Origin: a bacterium
GTDB taxonomy: Bacteria > Hydrogenedentota > Hydrogenedentia > Hydrogenedentiales > SLHB01
DNA: 14,697 nucleotides
Assembly: GCA_024231375.1 (NCBI GenBank)
Contig: JAAEQP010001330.1
Span: 1 to 14,697 of the forward strand
Reading direction: 5' to 3'
Part shown: one piece after another, positions 1-7,673 of the stretch
How positions within the stretch are numbered: position 1 is the stretch's first letter
Layout: every line of letters starts with the position of its first letter
Notes under the pieces: model-generated
What the model was told of the DNA's origin: nothing
Databases searched by the model: none
Seen by the model: only the letters and a program-made list of their open reading frames with translations
Translations under genes and position numbers: made by a program

Positions 1-578
1 AACCGCGCCCCGCTGACGTAGGCCGTCTCGCTCGACTGTATACGGAATCCGCCCTCCTGCAACAGGGCCAGCACGTCACGGTTCAGGTGGCAGCCCCCAG
101 CGAACCGCTTCCAGAGGGGGTTCAGCCGCTCCTGCCAACGCCGCACCGATGCATCCGGCGACACCGTATGCTCGCAGAACAGCAGCGTCCCGCCCGGCTT
201 CAACACCCGCGCCATCCGCCTCAACGCCCCCACCACATCCGGCACGGAACACAACGTGTAGGTGGTCACCACCGTGTCCACGCTGTGCCGGGCCAAGGGC
301 AGTTCTTCGCACGGCAGCGTGAAGAAATCCACGGGTATGGCCACCGATTTCGCCACCCGGTGCGCCATCTTCACCATCACCGGCGACGGATCGAGCGCCC
401 ACACATGCTTCACCTTCGCCGGGTCGTAGAACGGAAGATTCAGTCCCGATCCTACCCCAACCTCCAGCACGCTGCCCGACGCCAGCGGTACCAACTTCTC
501 CCGCTGCTGCGTGGCGTTCTTCATGCTGCACACACCATGCACAATCCTCGGGAGCACAAATCGCGAATACAAACCCAT
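1..578 (-). CDS. Class I SAM-dependent methyltransferase (3' end cut by window edge)
   Basis: The product is a Rossmann-fold methyltransferase of the Methyltransf_11 / UbiE-METTL7-like type that would transfer a methyl group from S-adenosylmethionine to an unidentified small molecule or lipid. The 192 visible residues open with a hydrophobic start (MGLYSRFVLPRIVHG), as in METTL7-like proteins. Motif I follows (LEVGVGSG, about residues 38-45), then the acidic residue that binds the SAM ribose (ALDPS, D63). A post-motif strand (VDTVVTTYTLCSVPD, about 100-114) and the LKPGG turn before strand 5 (about 126-130) come next. The start at 578 is supported by a GGAGG five bases upstream; an internal ATG at 524 would remove the N-terminal helix. 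The C-terminus lies beyond position 1. The gene diverges from glnB across about 500 bp of non-coding DNA. Substrate cannot be assigned; the fold is certain. Confidence 0.9.
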   Translation of the reverse strand, partial: MGLYSRFVLPRIVHGVCSMKNATQQREKLVPLASGSVLEVGVGSGLNLPFYDPAKVKHVWALDPSPVMVKMAHRVAKSVAIPVDFFTLPCEELPLARHSVDTVVTTYTLCSVPDVVGALRRMARVLKPGGTLLFCEHTVSPDASVRRWQERLNPLWKRFAGGCHLNRDVLALLQEGGFRIQSSETAYVSGAR

Positions 579-605
579 TGCGGCCTCCGTGTCGTGTTTG
601 ACGGA

Positions 606-611
606 AGTATA
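606..611 (-). promoter_or_regulatory. Possible -10 element for the methyltransferase gene
   Basis: Read on the minus strand this is TATACT, a 5 of 6 match to the sigma-70 -10 box, about 28 bases upstream of the methyltransferase start. No convincing -35 hexamer sits 16-18 bases further upstream, so this is a weak call. Confidence 0.3.
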
Positions 612-659
612 CACCCGAAACGCCATCCGCGACGGGTCTATGCCTGGGTTTACGTCGGT

Positions 660-880
660 CCTCGTGGTGCATCGGACCACGTGGAATCCACCCGCGCCAG
701 ACCGGTGTGCCCTGTTGTGGCCGTTGGCGAAGCCGGGGAGGCCCGCATCCCCGCCCGAACTACCGTCCTGTAGGAAACACCGCCCGAGGCAACCGGGATG
801 TAGGAACTCTACGGGGGTCGCCTGGATGCCTGCTCCTGTGTAGCAGGCCGCCCGCCGCCTTGTTCGGGCGTCTTTTTTTC
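660..880 (+). ncRNA. Candidate structured RNA ending in an intrinsic terminator
   Basis: No credible protein gene occupies this stretch, yet it holds consecutive inverted repeats. They are CGTGGT/ACCACG (663-668 with 676-681), CGGGGA/TCCCCG (734-739 with 748-753), CCCG/CGGG (783-786 with 794-797), GTAG/CTAC (800-803 with 809-812) and GCCTGCT/AGCAGGC (828-834 with 842-848). A terminator hairpin with a T-tract follows directly. CGGTGT near 703 can also pair with ACACCG near 777, giving a longer-range stem. Because the terminator lies upstream of the glnB promoter and no plus-strand gene precedes it, a stand-alone small RNA or a terminated leader would explain it. I could not match it to 6S, SRP, RNase P, tmRNA or a riboswitch class I know. 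The 5' end is a guess. Confidence 0.35.
848..880 (+). terminator. Rho-independent terminator upstream of glnB
   Basis: The stem CGCCCG (849-854) pairs perfectly with CGGGCG (865-870) around a 10-base loop and is followed by TC and seven T residues (873-879). It abuts another perfect 7-bp hairpin (828-848). It reads only on the plus strand and no annotated gene feeds it. Confidence 0.75.
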
Positions 881-888
881 TCCACTAA

Positions 889-1437
<549 letters not shown>

Positions 1438-1489
1438 GCGCTTTACAGGCGTAACGCCTCGGATAGATGAGGCACGGAGGAATGGACCC

Positions 1490-2914
1490 ATGAGAAGCGA
1501 GCTGAGCCCGAAGGATGTACTGGACCTATGTCAGAAGGAAGGCGTGCGCTTCATCGATATGCGCTTCATGGACTTCCCCGGCCTGATGCAACATTTCCAC
1601 ATCCCCATCTCGGAGATGAGCGAAGAAACCTTTGAAGAGGGGCTTGGGTTCGACGGATCGAGTATCCGCGGATGGCAGACCATCCACGAGAGCGACATGC
1701 TCGTGGTTCCGGATCCCACCACGGCCACGATGGATCCCTTCGCCGATATCCCGTCGTTGATCCTCTACTGCAACATCCTTGACCCCATCACCAAGGAGCG
1801 GTATTCCCGGTGCCCCCGTAACATTGCCCAGAAAGCCGAGAACTACTTGCTTTCCACGGGCATCGCCGACACCATCTTCTTCGGGCCCGAAGCCGAGTTC
1901 TTCATCTTCGACGACGTCCAGTTCGGCCAGGAGTCGCACATGGGCTTCTACGCCGTGGACAGCGCGGAAGGCATTTGGAACAGCGGCCGCGCCGAAGAGC
2001 CGAACCTCGGCTACAAACTCCGCCACAAGGAAGGCTACTTCCCCGTACCCCCGGCGGATTCCCAGTCCAATCTCCGCAGCAAGATGGTCGATACCATGAT
2101 TCAGTGCGGACTTGAGATTGAATGCCACCACCACGAAGTCGCCACGGGCGGCCAGGCCGAGATCGACCTCCGTTTCGACACGCTTACGACGGTCGCCGAC
2201 AAGCTGACCATGTACAAGTACGTGGTGAAGAACACGGCCCTCCAAGCCGGCAAAACGGTCACCTTCATGCCGAAGCCCCTGTTCAACGACAACGGGTCGG
2301 GCATGCATTGCCACCAGAGCCTGTGGAAAGCCGGCAAGCCCCTGTTCGCGGGCGACAAGTACGCCGGACTCAGCCAGGAAGCCCTGTGGTATACGGGCGG
2401 CCTTCTGAAGCATGCCAAAGCGCTCGTGGCCATCACCAACCCGACCACCAACTCCTACAAGCGCCTGGTGCCGGGATACGAAGCGCCTGTGAACCTGGCC
2501 TACTCGAGCCGGAACCGCAGCGCCTGCTGCCGTATCCCCATGTACTCGCCGAGCCCCAAAGCCAAGCGCATCGAGTTCCGCGTCCCGGACCCGTCCTGCA
2601 ACCCGTACCTGGCCTTCACGGCCATGCTCATGGCCGGCCTCGACGGAATCCAGAACAAGATCGACCCGGGCGAGCCGCTGGACAAGGACCTCTACGACCT
2701 GCCGCCCGAAGAGAAGGCCCTTGTGCCCCAGACTCCGGGCAGCCTGGCCGAAGCCCTCGATTGCCTCGAAGCCGACCACGAGTTCCTGCTCAAAGGCGAC
2801 GTGTTCACCGAAGACGTCGTCAGCACGTGGATTAGCTACAAACGGAAGAATGAGGTGGAAGCCATGGCGCTTCGCCCGCATCCTTATGAATTCTTCCTGT
2901 ACTACGATATCTAG
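1490..2914 (+). CDS. glnA: Type I glutamine synthetase
   Basis: The 474-residue enzyme makes glutamine from glutamate, ammonia and ATP as a cytoplasmic dodecamer. Family features appear in order: the [10 protein letters not shown] latch near residue 53; [11 protein letters not shown], with metal-binding glutamates, near 130; [18 protein letters not shown] near 214-230; [14 protein letters not shown] near 265-280; NRSACCRIP; and [25 protein letters not shown] follows, with Tyr402 equivalent to the adenylylation tyrosine of E. coli GlnA. Length and motifs fit the GSI-beta, adenylylation-controlled class, which matches the PII gene in front. The start has GGAGG nine bases upstream. A small inverted repeat (AGGCG-taa-CGCCT, 1447-1459) lies in the 52-bp gap after glnB. 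A strong terminator follows, so the operon ends here. The cysteine pair in SACCRIP differs from the SASIRIP of E. coli but lies beside, not at, the catalytic arginine. Confidence 0.97.
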   Translation: MRSELSPKDVLDLCQKEGVRFIDMRFMDFPGLMQHFHIPISEMSEETFEEGLGFDGSSIRGWQTIHESDMLVVPDPTTATMDPFADIPSLILYCNILDPITKERYSRCPRNIAQKAENYLLSTGIADTIFFGPEAEFFIFDDVQFGQESHMGFYAVDSAEGIWNSGRAEEPNLGYKLRHKEGYFPVPPADSQSNLRSKMVDTMIQCGLEIECHHHEVATGGQAEIDLRFDTLTTVADKLTMYKYVVKNTALQAGKTVTFMPKPLFNDNGSGMHCHQSLWKAGKPLFAGDKYAGLSQEALWYTGGLLKHAKALVAITNPTTNSYKRLVPGYEAPVNLAYSSRNRSACCRIPMYSPSPKAKRIEFRVPDPSCNPYLAFTAMLMAGLDGIQNKIDPGEPLDKDLYDLPPEEKALVPQTPGSLAEALDCLEADHEFLLKGDVFTEDVVSTWISYKRKNEVEAMALRPHPYEFFLYYDI

Positions 2915-2939
2915 GTCGTAGGCACTAGCAGACGAGAAC

Positions 2940-2985
2940 AACCCGGCCCGGAAGCGTTGGCGCCTCCGGGCCGGGTTCTTTCGTT
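2940..2985 (+). terminator. Strong intrinsic terminator after glnA
   Basis: A perfect 13-bp stem, AACCCGGCCCGGA (2940-2952) with TCCGGGCCGGGTT (2965-2977), is extended inside by GCG/CGC and followed by CTTTCGTTT. It sits between convergent genes; on the minus strand the hairpin is followed by a T-richer stretch (TGTTCTCGTCT), so it may also stop the opposite transcript. Confidence 0.85.
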
Positions 2986-3846
2986 TCAGGGTCGTGGCTT
3001 CCCCCTCTTGGCAGTGCGCACGCGGTAGAGGCGCTCGGTGAATCCACCTTCTTCTTCGAAGGTCTGGGCCAGACCCTGGATCTGGCGGTCGAGGAGAAAC
3101 CCGGCCACTGTGGCCAGGGTCAGGATCGCGTTGGCGGAGAGTTCGGGGTAGAAGGAACGCGGAGTGGACGCGCGCCGGGGACGGCGCGATCCGAAGAAGC
3201 CGGCCGCGGCTTCTTCTGGGTGCGGCTCCGACGATGGGTCGGAAGTGGACGCGCGCCGAGGACGGCGCGATCCGAAGAAGCCGTCCGCGGCTTCTTCTGG
3301 CGGCGGCTCCGACGGGGCGGTGGGCGCTTCGGCGGGTGCTTCTCCACTGGGTCCACTTTGTCCACTTGGTCCACTCTCTTCCTCACAGCGCCGCCGGGCA
3401 GCCTTCACCACCCACGCAGCGACCTCATCCGCGCTCTCCAACCTCGCATCGACAAGATCCTGACGCAGAGGGTGGCTCCGGTCCCAGGACGGAAGGTCGC
3501 GCTGACGCAGGAAGTCCTCGTAGTCCAGCTTCAACTCTTCCAGGCTGGCCCGGGCCACCTGGGTCAGCTTCAATTCCATTTTCTTCGATGTGGCCGCGGC
3601 CTCGGACCCCTCCGCGATGTTCTGCACGCCGGAACGCGCCGCTTGCACCATCTGGTCATGGGTTCGGCTGCGGCGATCGATGTAGCTGTCGCAGAAGCGC
3701 ACCGTCAGGTCATAGACCAACTGCGCCACCTGGAACCCCTTCAGGTTTCGGTATCCGCCATGAACCGACAGAATCGATTCCTTCTCGGCCTGTCCGCTGG
3801 ATTTGCCCTCGCCTCCTTGTCCACTTCGTCCCCTCTGTCCACTCAT
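2986..3846 (-). CDS. Four-helix-bundle protein with suffix domain (23S rRNA IVP family)
   Basis: The 286-residue protein has three parts. After a Ser-Gly-Gln-rich start (1-20), residues about 30-155 form the four-helix-bundle domain related to proteins from 23S rRNA intervening sequences: it begins near GYRNLKGFQVAQLVYDLT and has the hallmark QMVQAARSGVQNIAEGS at about 65-81. Residues about 157-230 are a low-complexity linker with GPSG repeats and two 27-residue repeats, each carrying GFFGSRRPRRAST. Residues about 237-280 match the four-helix-bundle suffix domain (LLDRQIQGLAQTF, then GGFTERLYRVR). The start at 3846 is favoured by GGGGGAGG directly upstream; ATG 3867 is seven codons earlier but lacks that spacing, and an open reading extends to 4218 across a divergent promoter. 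The gene converges on glnA. The molecular function of this family is unknown, although a nucleic-acid or ribosome link has been suggested. Confidence 0.85.
   Translation of the reverse strand: MSGQRGRSGQGGEGKSSGQAEKESILSVHGGYRNLKGFQVAQLVYDLTVRFCDSYIDRRSRTHDQMVQAARSGVQNIAEGSEAAATSKKMELKLTQVARASLEELKLDYEDFLRQRDLPSWDRSHPLRQDLVDARLESADEVAAWVVKAARRRCEEESGPSGQSGPSGEAPAEAPTAPSEPPPEEAADGFFGSRRPRRASTSDPSSEPHPEEAAAGFFGSRRPRRASTPRSFYPELSANAILTLATVAGFLLDRQIQGLAQTFEEEGGFTERLYRVRTAKRGKPRP
3164..3325. repeat. Tandem 81-bp repeat inside a coding region
   Basis: A unit beginning GTGGACGCGCGCC (plus strand) occurs at 3164-3244 and again from 3245, with a period of exactly 81 bp (27 codons) and only a few differences over the first ~70 bp. 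The second copy loses similarity near 3318. Each unit holds two palindromes: CGCGCC/GGCGCG and GAAGAAGCC/GGCTTCTTC. Because the unit is a multiple of three, the host protein stays in frame. Confidence 0.85.
3343..3375. repeat. 9-nt tandem microrepeat (TCCACT every 9 bases)
   Basis: TCCACT begins at 3343, 3352, 3361 and 3370, an exact 9-nt period. It encodes Ser-Gly-Pro/Gln triplets in the linker of the four-helix-bundle protein. A second block with the same period lies at 3793-3843 (copies at 3793, 3820, 3829 and 3838, one of them degenerate) and encodes the Ser-Gly-Gln N-terminus. Confidence 0.7.
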
Positions 3847-3982
3847 ATCCTCCCCCTTCGAGGCCATCCGCCGGACCAAGCGACTTCTCCGGTCCGTGGT
3901 TTCAGGGAGAGGAACGGGAAAGCGAGGACCGAGGTTCGCGCACGTAGTCGCCCGACAGAAATACCCCTGGCCGCCCCGCCGC

Positions 3983-4011
3983 GTGACATCCCGGGACGCA
4001 ACGGGTACACT
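3983..4011 (+). promoter_or_regulatory. Sigma-70-type promoter for the GT-C-like gene
   Basis: GTGACA (3983-3988, 5 of 6 to the -35 box), a 17-base spacer, then TACACT (4006-4011, 4 of 6 to the -10 box). The predicted start near 4018 leaves a leader of about 34 bases before the start codon at 4052. Confidence 0.5.
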
Positions 4012-4051
4012 GGGCCCCACGTCCCTGGATCGGGGTAAAGGGGGGAACCTT

Positions 4052-5974
4052 ATGGAATCCAACGAGCCGGTCAAGCCTATGACGTTCGGGGAACTGTGCG
4101 CGGACTTTCTGGCGTTCGTGGGACGGTCTTGGAGGCGGTTCAAGGGTTTCTGCAAACGTTGCATGGCCTCGCCCGCCTTCATTGTGGCGATCCTGGCGAT
4201 GGTGACCTGGCTGTCCATGGGCTACGTGTCCGGCGGGTTCGCCATGGACGATCATCTCTACCGCGCGTCGTTCAAAGGCTTCCCCGGCATCCCGGAGTAC
4301 GCCCGTGCGCCGCTGATGGGCCATCTCATCTGTAGCGGCCAGGCCGACCAGAATATGGCGCTCATCGACCGCGGCGTGTTCCCCTGGTGGGGCACGCAAG
4401 ACGGCAAGCTCGCGTTCTGGCGGCCCCTGTCCACCCTGTTCTACTGGATCGACTTCACCCTGTGGGAAAACGAAGCGGTCCCCATGCACCTGCACAACAT
4501 CGCGTGGTACCTCCTGGTGTGCGTGCTGGCCGCCGTGTATTACCGCCGATTGATGCAGCCCTGTTGGATCGCGGGATTGGCCGCGCTTCTGTTTGCCTTT
4601 GACGATGCCCATTGTTTCCCGGTGGCGTGGTTGGCCCATCGCTATTCGCTCATGGCGGCTGCTTTCTGTCTTGGCGTGCTCATCACCCACGACCGGTGGC
4701 GGAAGGGCGGGTCGTGGCTGAATCTGGTCGCGGGCATCGTGCTGCTGCTCTTCGGCCTGGCATCCGGCGAGGCGGCCATGGCCGTGGGCGCATACCTCAC
4801 CGCCTACGCGCTGGTGCTTGAGGAAGGCCCGTGGCGGCCGCGTCTGCTCTCCCTGGCGCCGTACGCAGCGGTGGGCGTGGCTTACCTGGCCGTATACCGC
4901 GTTCTGGGATTCGGCACCCACGGCACGGGTTGGTACACCGACCCCTTCGGCGAACCTCTGGCGTTTCTCACCGCTGTGGTGGTGCGTGTGCCCGCGTTTC
5001 TGGTCGCCTTGCTGCTGGAATGGCCCGGCGACCTGCTCCGCCTCCTGGGCAGCACCGGACCCCTCGGCGCGGTCATTTGCTCCGGCATCCTGGCCCTCAT
5101 GGGGTTGGTACTCGTACCCATGCTGCGCCACGACCGGATGGCCCGATTCTGGCTCGCGGCCACGGTGCTGTCGTTGCCCTTGATATGCACCGTCATGCCG
5201 CAACCCCGGCTGCTGCTCTGGGCCGGGATCGGCGCCATGGGATTCGTGGCGCGTTTCTTTGGGGCGCGGGGCGAGCGGGAGGCATGGCTGCCCAAGAATC
5301 TCCCGTGGCGCATCGGTGCGCGCACGTTGGCAGTCTTGTTTGTGCTGGCGCACCTGGTTGTGGCGCCGTTCCTCTACATGCAACTGGGCCGCGCCATTGG
5401 CGCCAACGGCAGAAAGATCGAGGCGTCGTTCGCAACGCTCCCCGACGGACCCGCCGTGAAGGACAAGACCCTGATGGTCTACCGGATGCCCAACGACTTC
5501 ACCCCCTGGTATTTCGCCATCATGCGGTCGTCCATTAGTGAAATCTTCCCCGAGTACGTGCGGGTGCTGTCGACGGGGTACAACGAAATGACCATCACAC
5601 GTCCCGACGACCGCACGCTGATCCTTCGTCCCGAGAAGTCGTTCATGTCCACACCCGGCCGCAGCATGTACCGGTCGTCGCGGAGTCCCATGGCCGTCGG
5701 CGACACGGTCGAACTCTCGGGCATGACCGTGCAGGTGACCGAGGTGGATGACACGGGATGGCCTACCGAGGCCGAATTCCAATTCGACCGGCCGCTGGAA
5801 GACGCGGATGTCCTGTGGTACTCGGCGGTCCGCGTGCCGAAGCTTCTGAAGTACGTGAAACGCACCATCAAGGTGAGTAGATTCTGCGAGACGCCTCCGC
5901 CTGAGATCGGCGAGACCATCTCGTTGGACGAACTGGTGAAGCGTAGCGGGAACGTGCCGGAGAAGGCGGAGTAG
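4052..5974 (+). CDS. Polytopic membrane protein, probable GT-C-fold glycosyltransferase
   Basis: The 640-residue protein has a short cytoplasmic start and then about a dozen hydrophobic segments (about 43-62, 148-164, 171-186, 198-211, 222-236, 240-256, 267-284, 303-323, 336-357, 366-382, 384-403, 424-445). A soluble C-terminal domain of about 190 residues follows. Just after the first helix is MDDHLY (D66-D67), the position of the catalytic acid motif in GT-C enzymes using lipid-linked sugars. The stretch FWRPLSTLFYWIDFTLW (about 122-138) and then MHLHN...WYLLVCVLA resembles the RPL/YHLxN pattern of the GT39/TMTC-like superfamily, as does DDAHCFPVAWLAHRYSLMAA (184-203). The likely role is sugar transfer on the outer face of the inner membrane; donor and acceptor are unknown. 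The start at 4052 follows a G-rich ribosome binding site and removes an out-of-place N-terminal reading from 3803. It could also be a non-enzymatic relative. Confidence 0.65.
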   Translation: MESNEPVKPMTFGELCADFLAFVGRSWRRFKGFCKRCMASPAFIVAILAMVTWLSMGYVSGGFAMDDHLYRASFKGFPGIPEYARAPLMGHLICSGQADQNMALIDRGVFPWWGTQDGKLAFWRPLSTLFYWIDFTLWENEAVPMHLHNIAWYLLVCVLAAVYYRRLMQPCWIAGLAALLFAFDDAHCFPVAWLAHRYSLMAAAFCLGVLITHDRWRKGGSWLNLVAGIVLLLFGLASGEAAMAVGAYLTAYALVLEEGPWRPRLLSLAPYAAVGVAYLAVYRVLGFGTHGTGWYTDPFGEPLAFLTAVVVRVPAFLVALLLEWPGDLLRLLGSTGPLGAVICSGILALMGLVLVPMLRHDRMARFWLAATVLSLPLICTVMPQPRLLLWAGIGAMGFVARFFGARGEREAWLPKNLPWRIGARTLAVLFVLAHLVVAPFLYMQLGRAIGANGRKIEASFATLPDGPAVKDKTLMVYRMPNDFTPWYFAIMRSSISEIFPEYVRVLSTGYNEMTITRPDDRTLILRPEKSFMSTPGRSMYRSSRSPMAVGDTVELSGMTVQVTEVDDTGWPTEAEFQFDRPLEDADVLWYSAVRVPKLLKYVKRTIKVSRFCETPPPEIGETISLDELVKRSGNVPEKAE

Positions 5975-6058
5975 GCGTGGCCATGATACTGGGTCTCATG
6001 GCCGCGGTAAGAAACCAATGATTGTGGGTCTGAACCACACCAAACGGGAGAGAAGACC

Positions 6059-6379
6059 ATGGCTGACACGTCCGGACCTCTGAAACACGTCGTATTGTTG
6101 AAGTTCAAAGACGAGACGTCGCCCGAGCTGCTTGATGAGCTCATTGCGGGCTTGCTGGCGCTTCCCGGGAAGATCGATGTCATGAAGTATCTCGAGTGGG
6201 GTCCTGACGTCAGTGTGGAAGGTCTTCAGGACGGGTTCACGCACTGCTTCATCACGACATTCGACGGTCCGGCCGGTCGCGACTGCTACCTTCCCCACGA
6301 AGCGCACCAGGCCTACGCAGATGTCGTATTGCCGCACATCGACAAGATTCTCGTGTTCGATTTTCACCCCCAACCCTAG
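6059..6379 (+). CDS. Dabb (stress-responsive A/B barrel) domain protein
   Basis: The 106-residue protein is a single Dabb domain, a small dimeric alpha/beta-barrel of the ferredoxin-like class. Family marks are the N-terminal LKHVVLLKFK strand with His10, the GLLALPGKIDVMKYLEWGPDVS region, the GFTHCFITTFDG strand (about 59-70), PHEAHQAYADVV (79-90) and the closing ILVFDF strand (97-102). Start at 6059 with a GGGAGAG ribosome binding site. It lies 84 bp after the membrane protein and 78 bp before the dehydrogenase, with which it probably shares a transcript. Dabb proteins have varied or unknown roles (stress response, small polyketide or sugar chemistry), so no reaction is assigned. Confidence 0.85.
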   Translation: MADTSGPLKHVVLLKFKDETSPELLDELIAGLLALPGKIDVMKYLEWGPDVSVEGLQDGFTHCFITTFDGPAGRDCYLPHEAHQAYADVVLPHIDKILVFDFHPQP

Positions 6380-6390
6380 CGGCGACAGAG

Positions 6391-6416
6391 GGTCCTGGGA
6401 AGGCTTCACCAGGACC
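6391..6416 (+). other. Intercistronic hairpin without T-tract
   Basis: GGTCCTGG (6391-6398) pairs perfectly with CCAGGACC (6409-6416) around a 10-base loop in the gap between the Dabb and dehydrogenase genes. With no following T-run it is more likely an mRNA-stability or processing structure than a terminator. Confidence 0.45.
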
Positions 6417-6457
6417 GGCATGCCCGGCGGCAACGGAAACTGGGAGAGGTAGCAGTC

Positions 6458-7438
6458 ATGCATGAGAACACGGGCATTCACTATCCCGCCATGGGCGAGA
6501 TGGCGTTCATCGACCTGGGCGACGCCCCGGATCCCGAGCCCACGCAGGTGGTCATTCGGACGCACTATTCGGGCATCACGAACGGCACCGAGCGCCACGC
6601 GCTCTTGGGCGAACACGGTTGGGATGACCTGTTCCCGGGCGCCCACGGCTACCAGTGTGTTGGCCGTATCGAGAAGGCCGGGGCGGGGGTGACGGAGTTC
6701 AAGGAAGGGGACTGGGTCTTCTACGGCGCCTACGTCGGGCACCGGGGATGGCACGTCCAGGACGTCGCCTCAGCCGACACGCAGAGCAATGCCTCACACC
6801 TTGTGTTCAAACTGCCCTCAGGCATCGACCACAAACACTGTGCCCTCCTGGGCGTCGCCGGTGTGGCCATGCGCGGCGTACGGCGGTTCCGGGTAGGACC
6901 CGCCCAGAAGGTGTGGGTGGCGGGGCAAGGCCCCATCGGCCACTTCGCGGCCCAATCGGCCCGTGCCCTGGGCGCACACGTGACCGTGTCGGATCTCAAC
7001 TCCAGACGCTTGGAGACAGCCCAGATCTGCGGCGCCCATCGCGCCATCAACGCCGCTGTCGAGAAGGCATGGACCGCCATCGAGGACGGAGGCCCCTACG
7101 ACTGCATCATCGACGCGTGCAACCTGGATTCGTTCCTCCTGGACGTGTTCGATCACAACGTGCTCGCCCACGGCGGCGTGAACGGTATCCTCGCCGTTCA
7201 CACCAAGATGACGTTCCCATGGTCCTTGCTGCACACGCAAGAGGCATCCATCGAGGTTTCCTGCCACTTCAGCCTCGATGAACTGCGTGTCCTGACCCAT
7301 TTCATGCAACAGGGCATCATCCAGGTCGGGCCGGTGATCAGCCATTGCGTGCCGGTTGCGGAAGCGCCGACGTTGTATGGGATGTTGCGGGACGACCCAG
7401 GCCGGTTGATGGGCGTGGTGTTCGACTGGACGGGGTGA
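6458..7438 (+). CDS. MDR-superfamily NAD(P)-dependent dehydrogenase, zinc-site-less
   Basis: The 326-residue protein has the medium-chain dehydrogenase/reductase layout: a GroES-like N-terminal domain (about 1-125) and a Rossmann domain (about 150-270). The nucleotide motif is VWVAGQGPIGHFAAQSARALG (GQGPIG at 156-161), and strand 2 ends TVSD with Asp179, which favours NAD over NADP. The N-terminal stretch SGITNGTERHALLG with HGYQCVGRIEKAG resembles BchC-like and related 'zinc-binding dehydrogenase' proteins. The usual catalytic Cys (normally CGTD/CGSD) is replaced at SGITNG, the GHE glutamate is absent (AHGYQ), and there is no four-Cys structural zinc cluster, so zinc-independent chemistry is expected. 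Start at 6458 with GGAGAGG eight bases upstream. It is probably cotranscribed with the Dabb gene. Substrate unknown; a sugar or polyol derivative is only a guess. Confidence 0.8.
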   Translation: MHENTGIHYPAMGEMAFIDLGDAPDPEPTQVVIRTHYSGITNGTERHALLGEHGWDDLFPGAHGYQCVGRIEKAGAGVTEFKEGDWVFYGAYVGHRGWHVQDVASADTQSNASHLVFKLPSGIDHKHCALLGVAGVAMRGVRRFRVGPAQKVWVAGQGPIGHFAAQSARALGAHVTVSDLNSRRLETAQICGAHRAINAAVEKAWTAIEDGGPYDCIIDACNLDSFLLDVFDHNVLAHGGVNGILAVHTKMTFPWSLLHTQEASIEVSCHFSLDELRVLTHFMQQGIIQVGPVISHCVPVAEAPTLYGMLRDDPGRLMGVVFDWTG

Positions 7439-7604
7439 GGATGGGGCTCGCCCGTCCCTGCCGGGACTTGGGGATGGAGACCTCATAGTAGCCACGTTGG
7501 TTGTCCACGGCCGACAGACGGGAGGTGATTCGCCGCGTGCCTTTGTGCCCCCGCGTTCAAGTCTCACTTGCTCTCTGTCCGGCAAGCCAGGGCAGCCGCC
7601 AGGT
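7439..7604. other. Intergenic stretch with no gene
   Basis: I see no coding region or RNA gene here. A short perfect hairpin GTCCC-tgcc-GGGAC (7454-7467) lies 16 bases after the dehydrogenase stop but lacks a T-tract, so it is at best a weak Rho-type or processing structure. Confidence 0.4.
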
Positions 7605-7673
7605 GAACGAGATCCTTCGCGTTGCACAGGATGACGGGAGAGGGACCTGTTCCCTTGTCATCCTGGCTCGTTC
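7605..7673. repeat. Dispersed palindromic repeat (SERSEES/AQDD-type), copy 1
   Basis: GAACGAG (7605-7611) pairs with CTCGTTC (7667-7673), and AGGATGAC (7628-7635) pairs with GTCATCCT (7657-7664), giving a nested hairpin. The left arm, GATCCTTCGC then AGGATGAC, is the familiar bacterial dispersed-repeat core that translates as ILR-AQDD. A related element lies at 13327-13408 on the other side of the large cytochrome gene. Confidence 0.6.

Noticed and set aside
660..880. Assignment of the structured region to 6S RNA, SRP RNA or a glutamine riboswitch
   Set aside because: Size and a terminator would suit 6S RNA, but I could not align the conserved elements of any of these classes by eye.
1526..2941. 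A 471-codon open frame on the strand opposite glnA
   Set aside because: It is a shadow of glnA created by high third-position GC; it has no recognisable domain and the opposite strand is a clear glutamine synthetase.
3164..3325. A CRISPR array
   Set aside because: There are only two adjacent, nearly identical units with no variable spacers, and they are translated in frame within a gene.
3220..4038. Long plus-strand frames opposite the four-helix-bundle gene
   Set aside because: The minus strand has the recognised four-helix-bundle and suffix domains; the plus frames are open mainly because of the repeats.
3847..4218. N-terminal extension of the four-helix-bundle gene to 4218
   Set aside because: The family domain starts well inside, a strong ribosome binding site precedes 3846, and the extension overlaps the start and promoter of the divergent membrane-protein gene.
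3902..5782. A 626-codon minus-strand frame opposite the membrane protein
   Set aside because: Composition is rich in His, Arg, Gly and Gln as expected of a reversed GC-rich gene; no domain and no plausible start signal.
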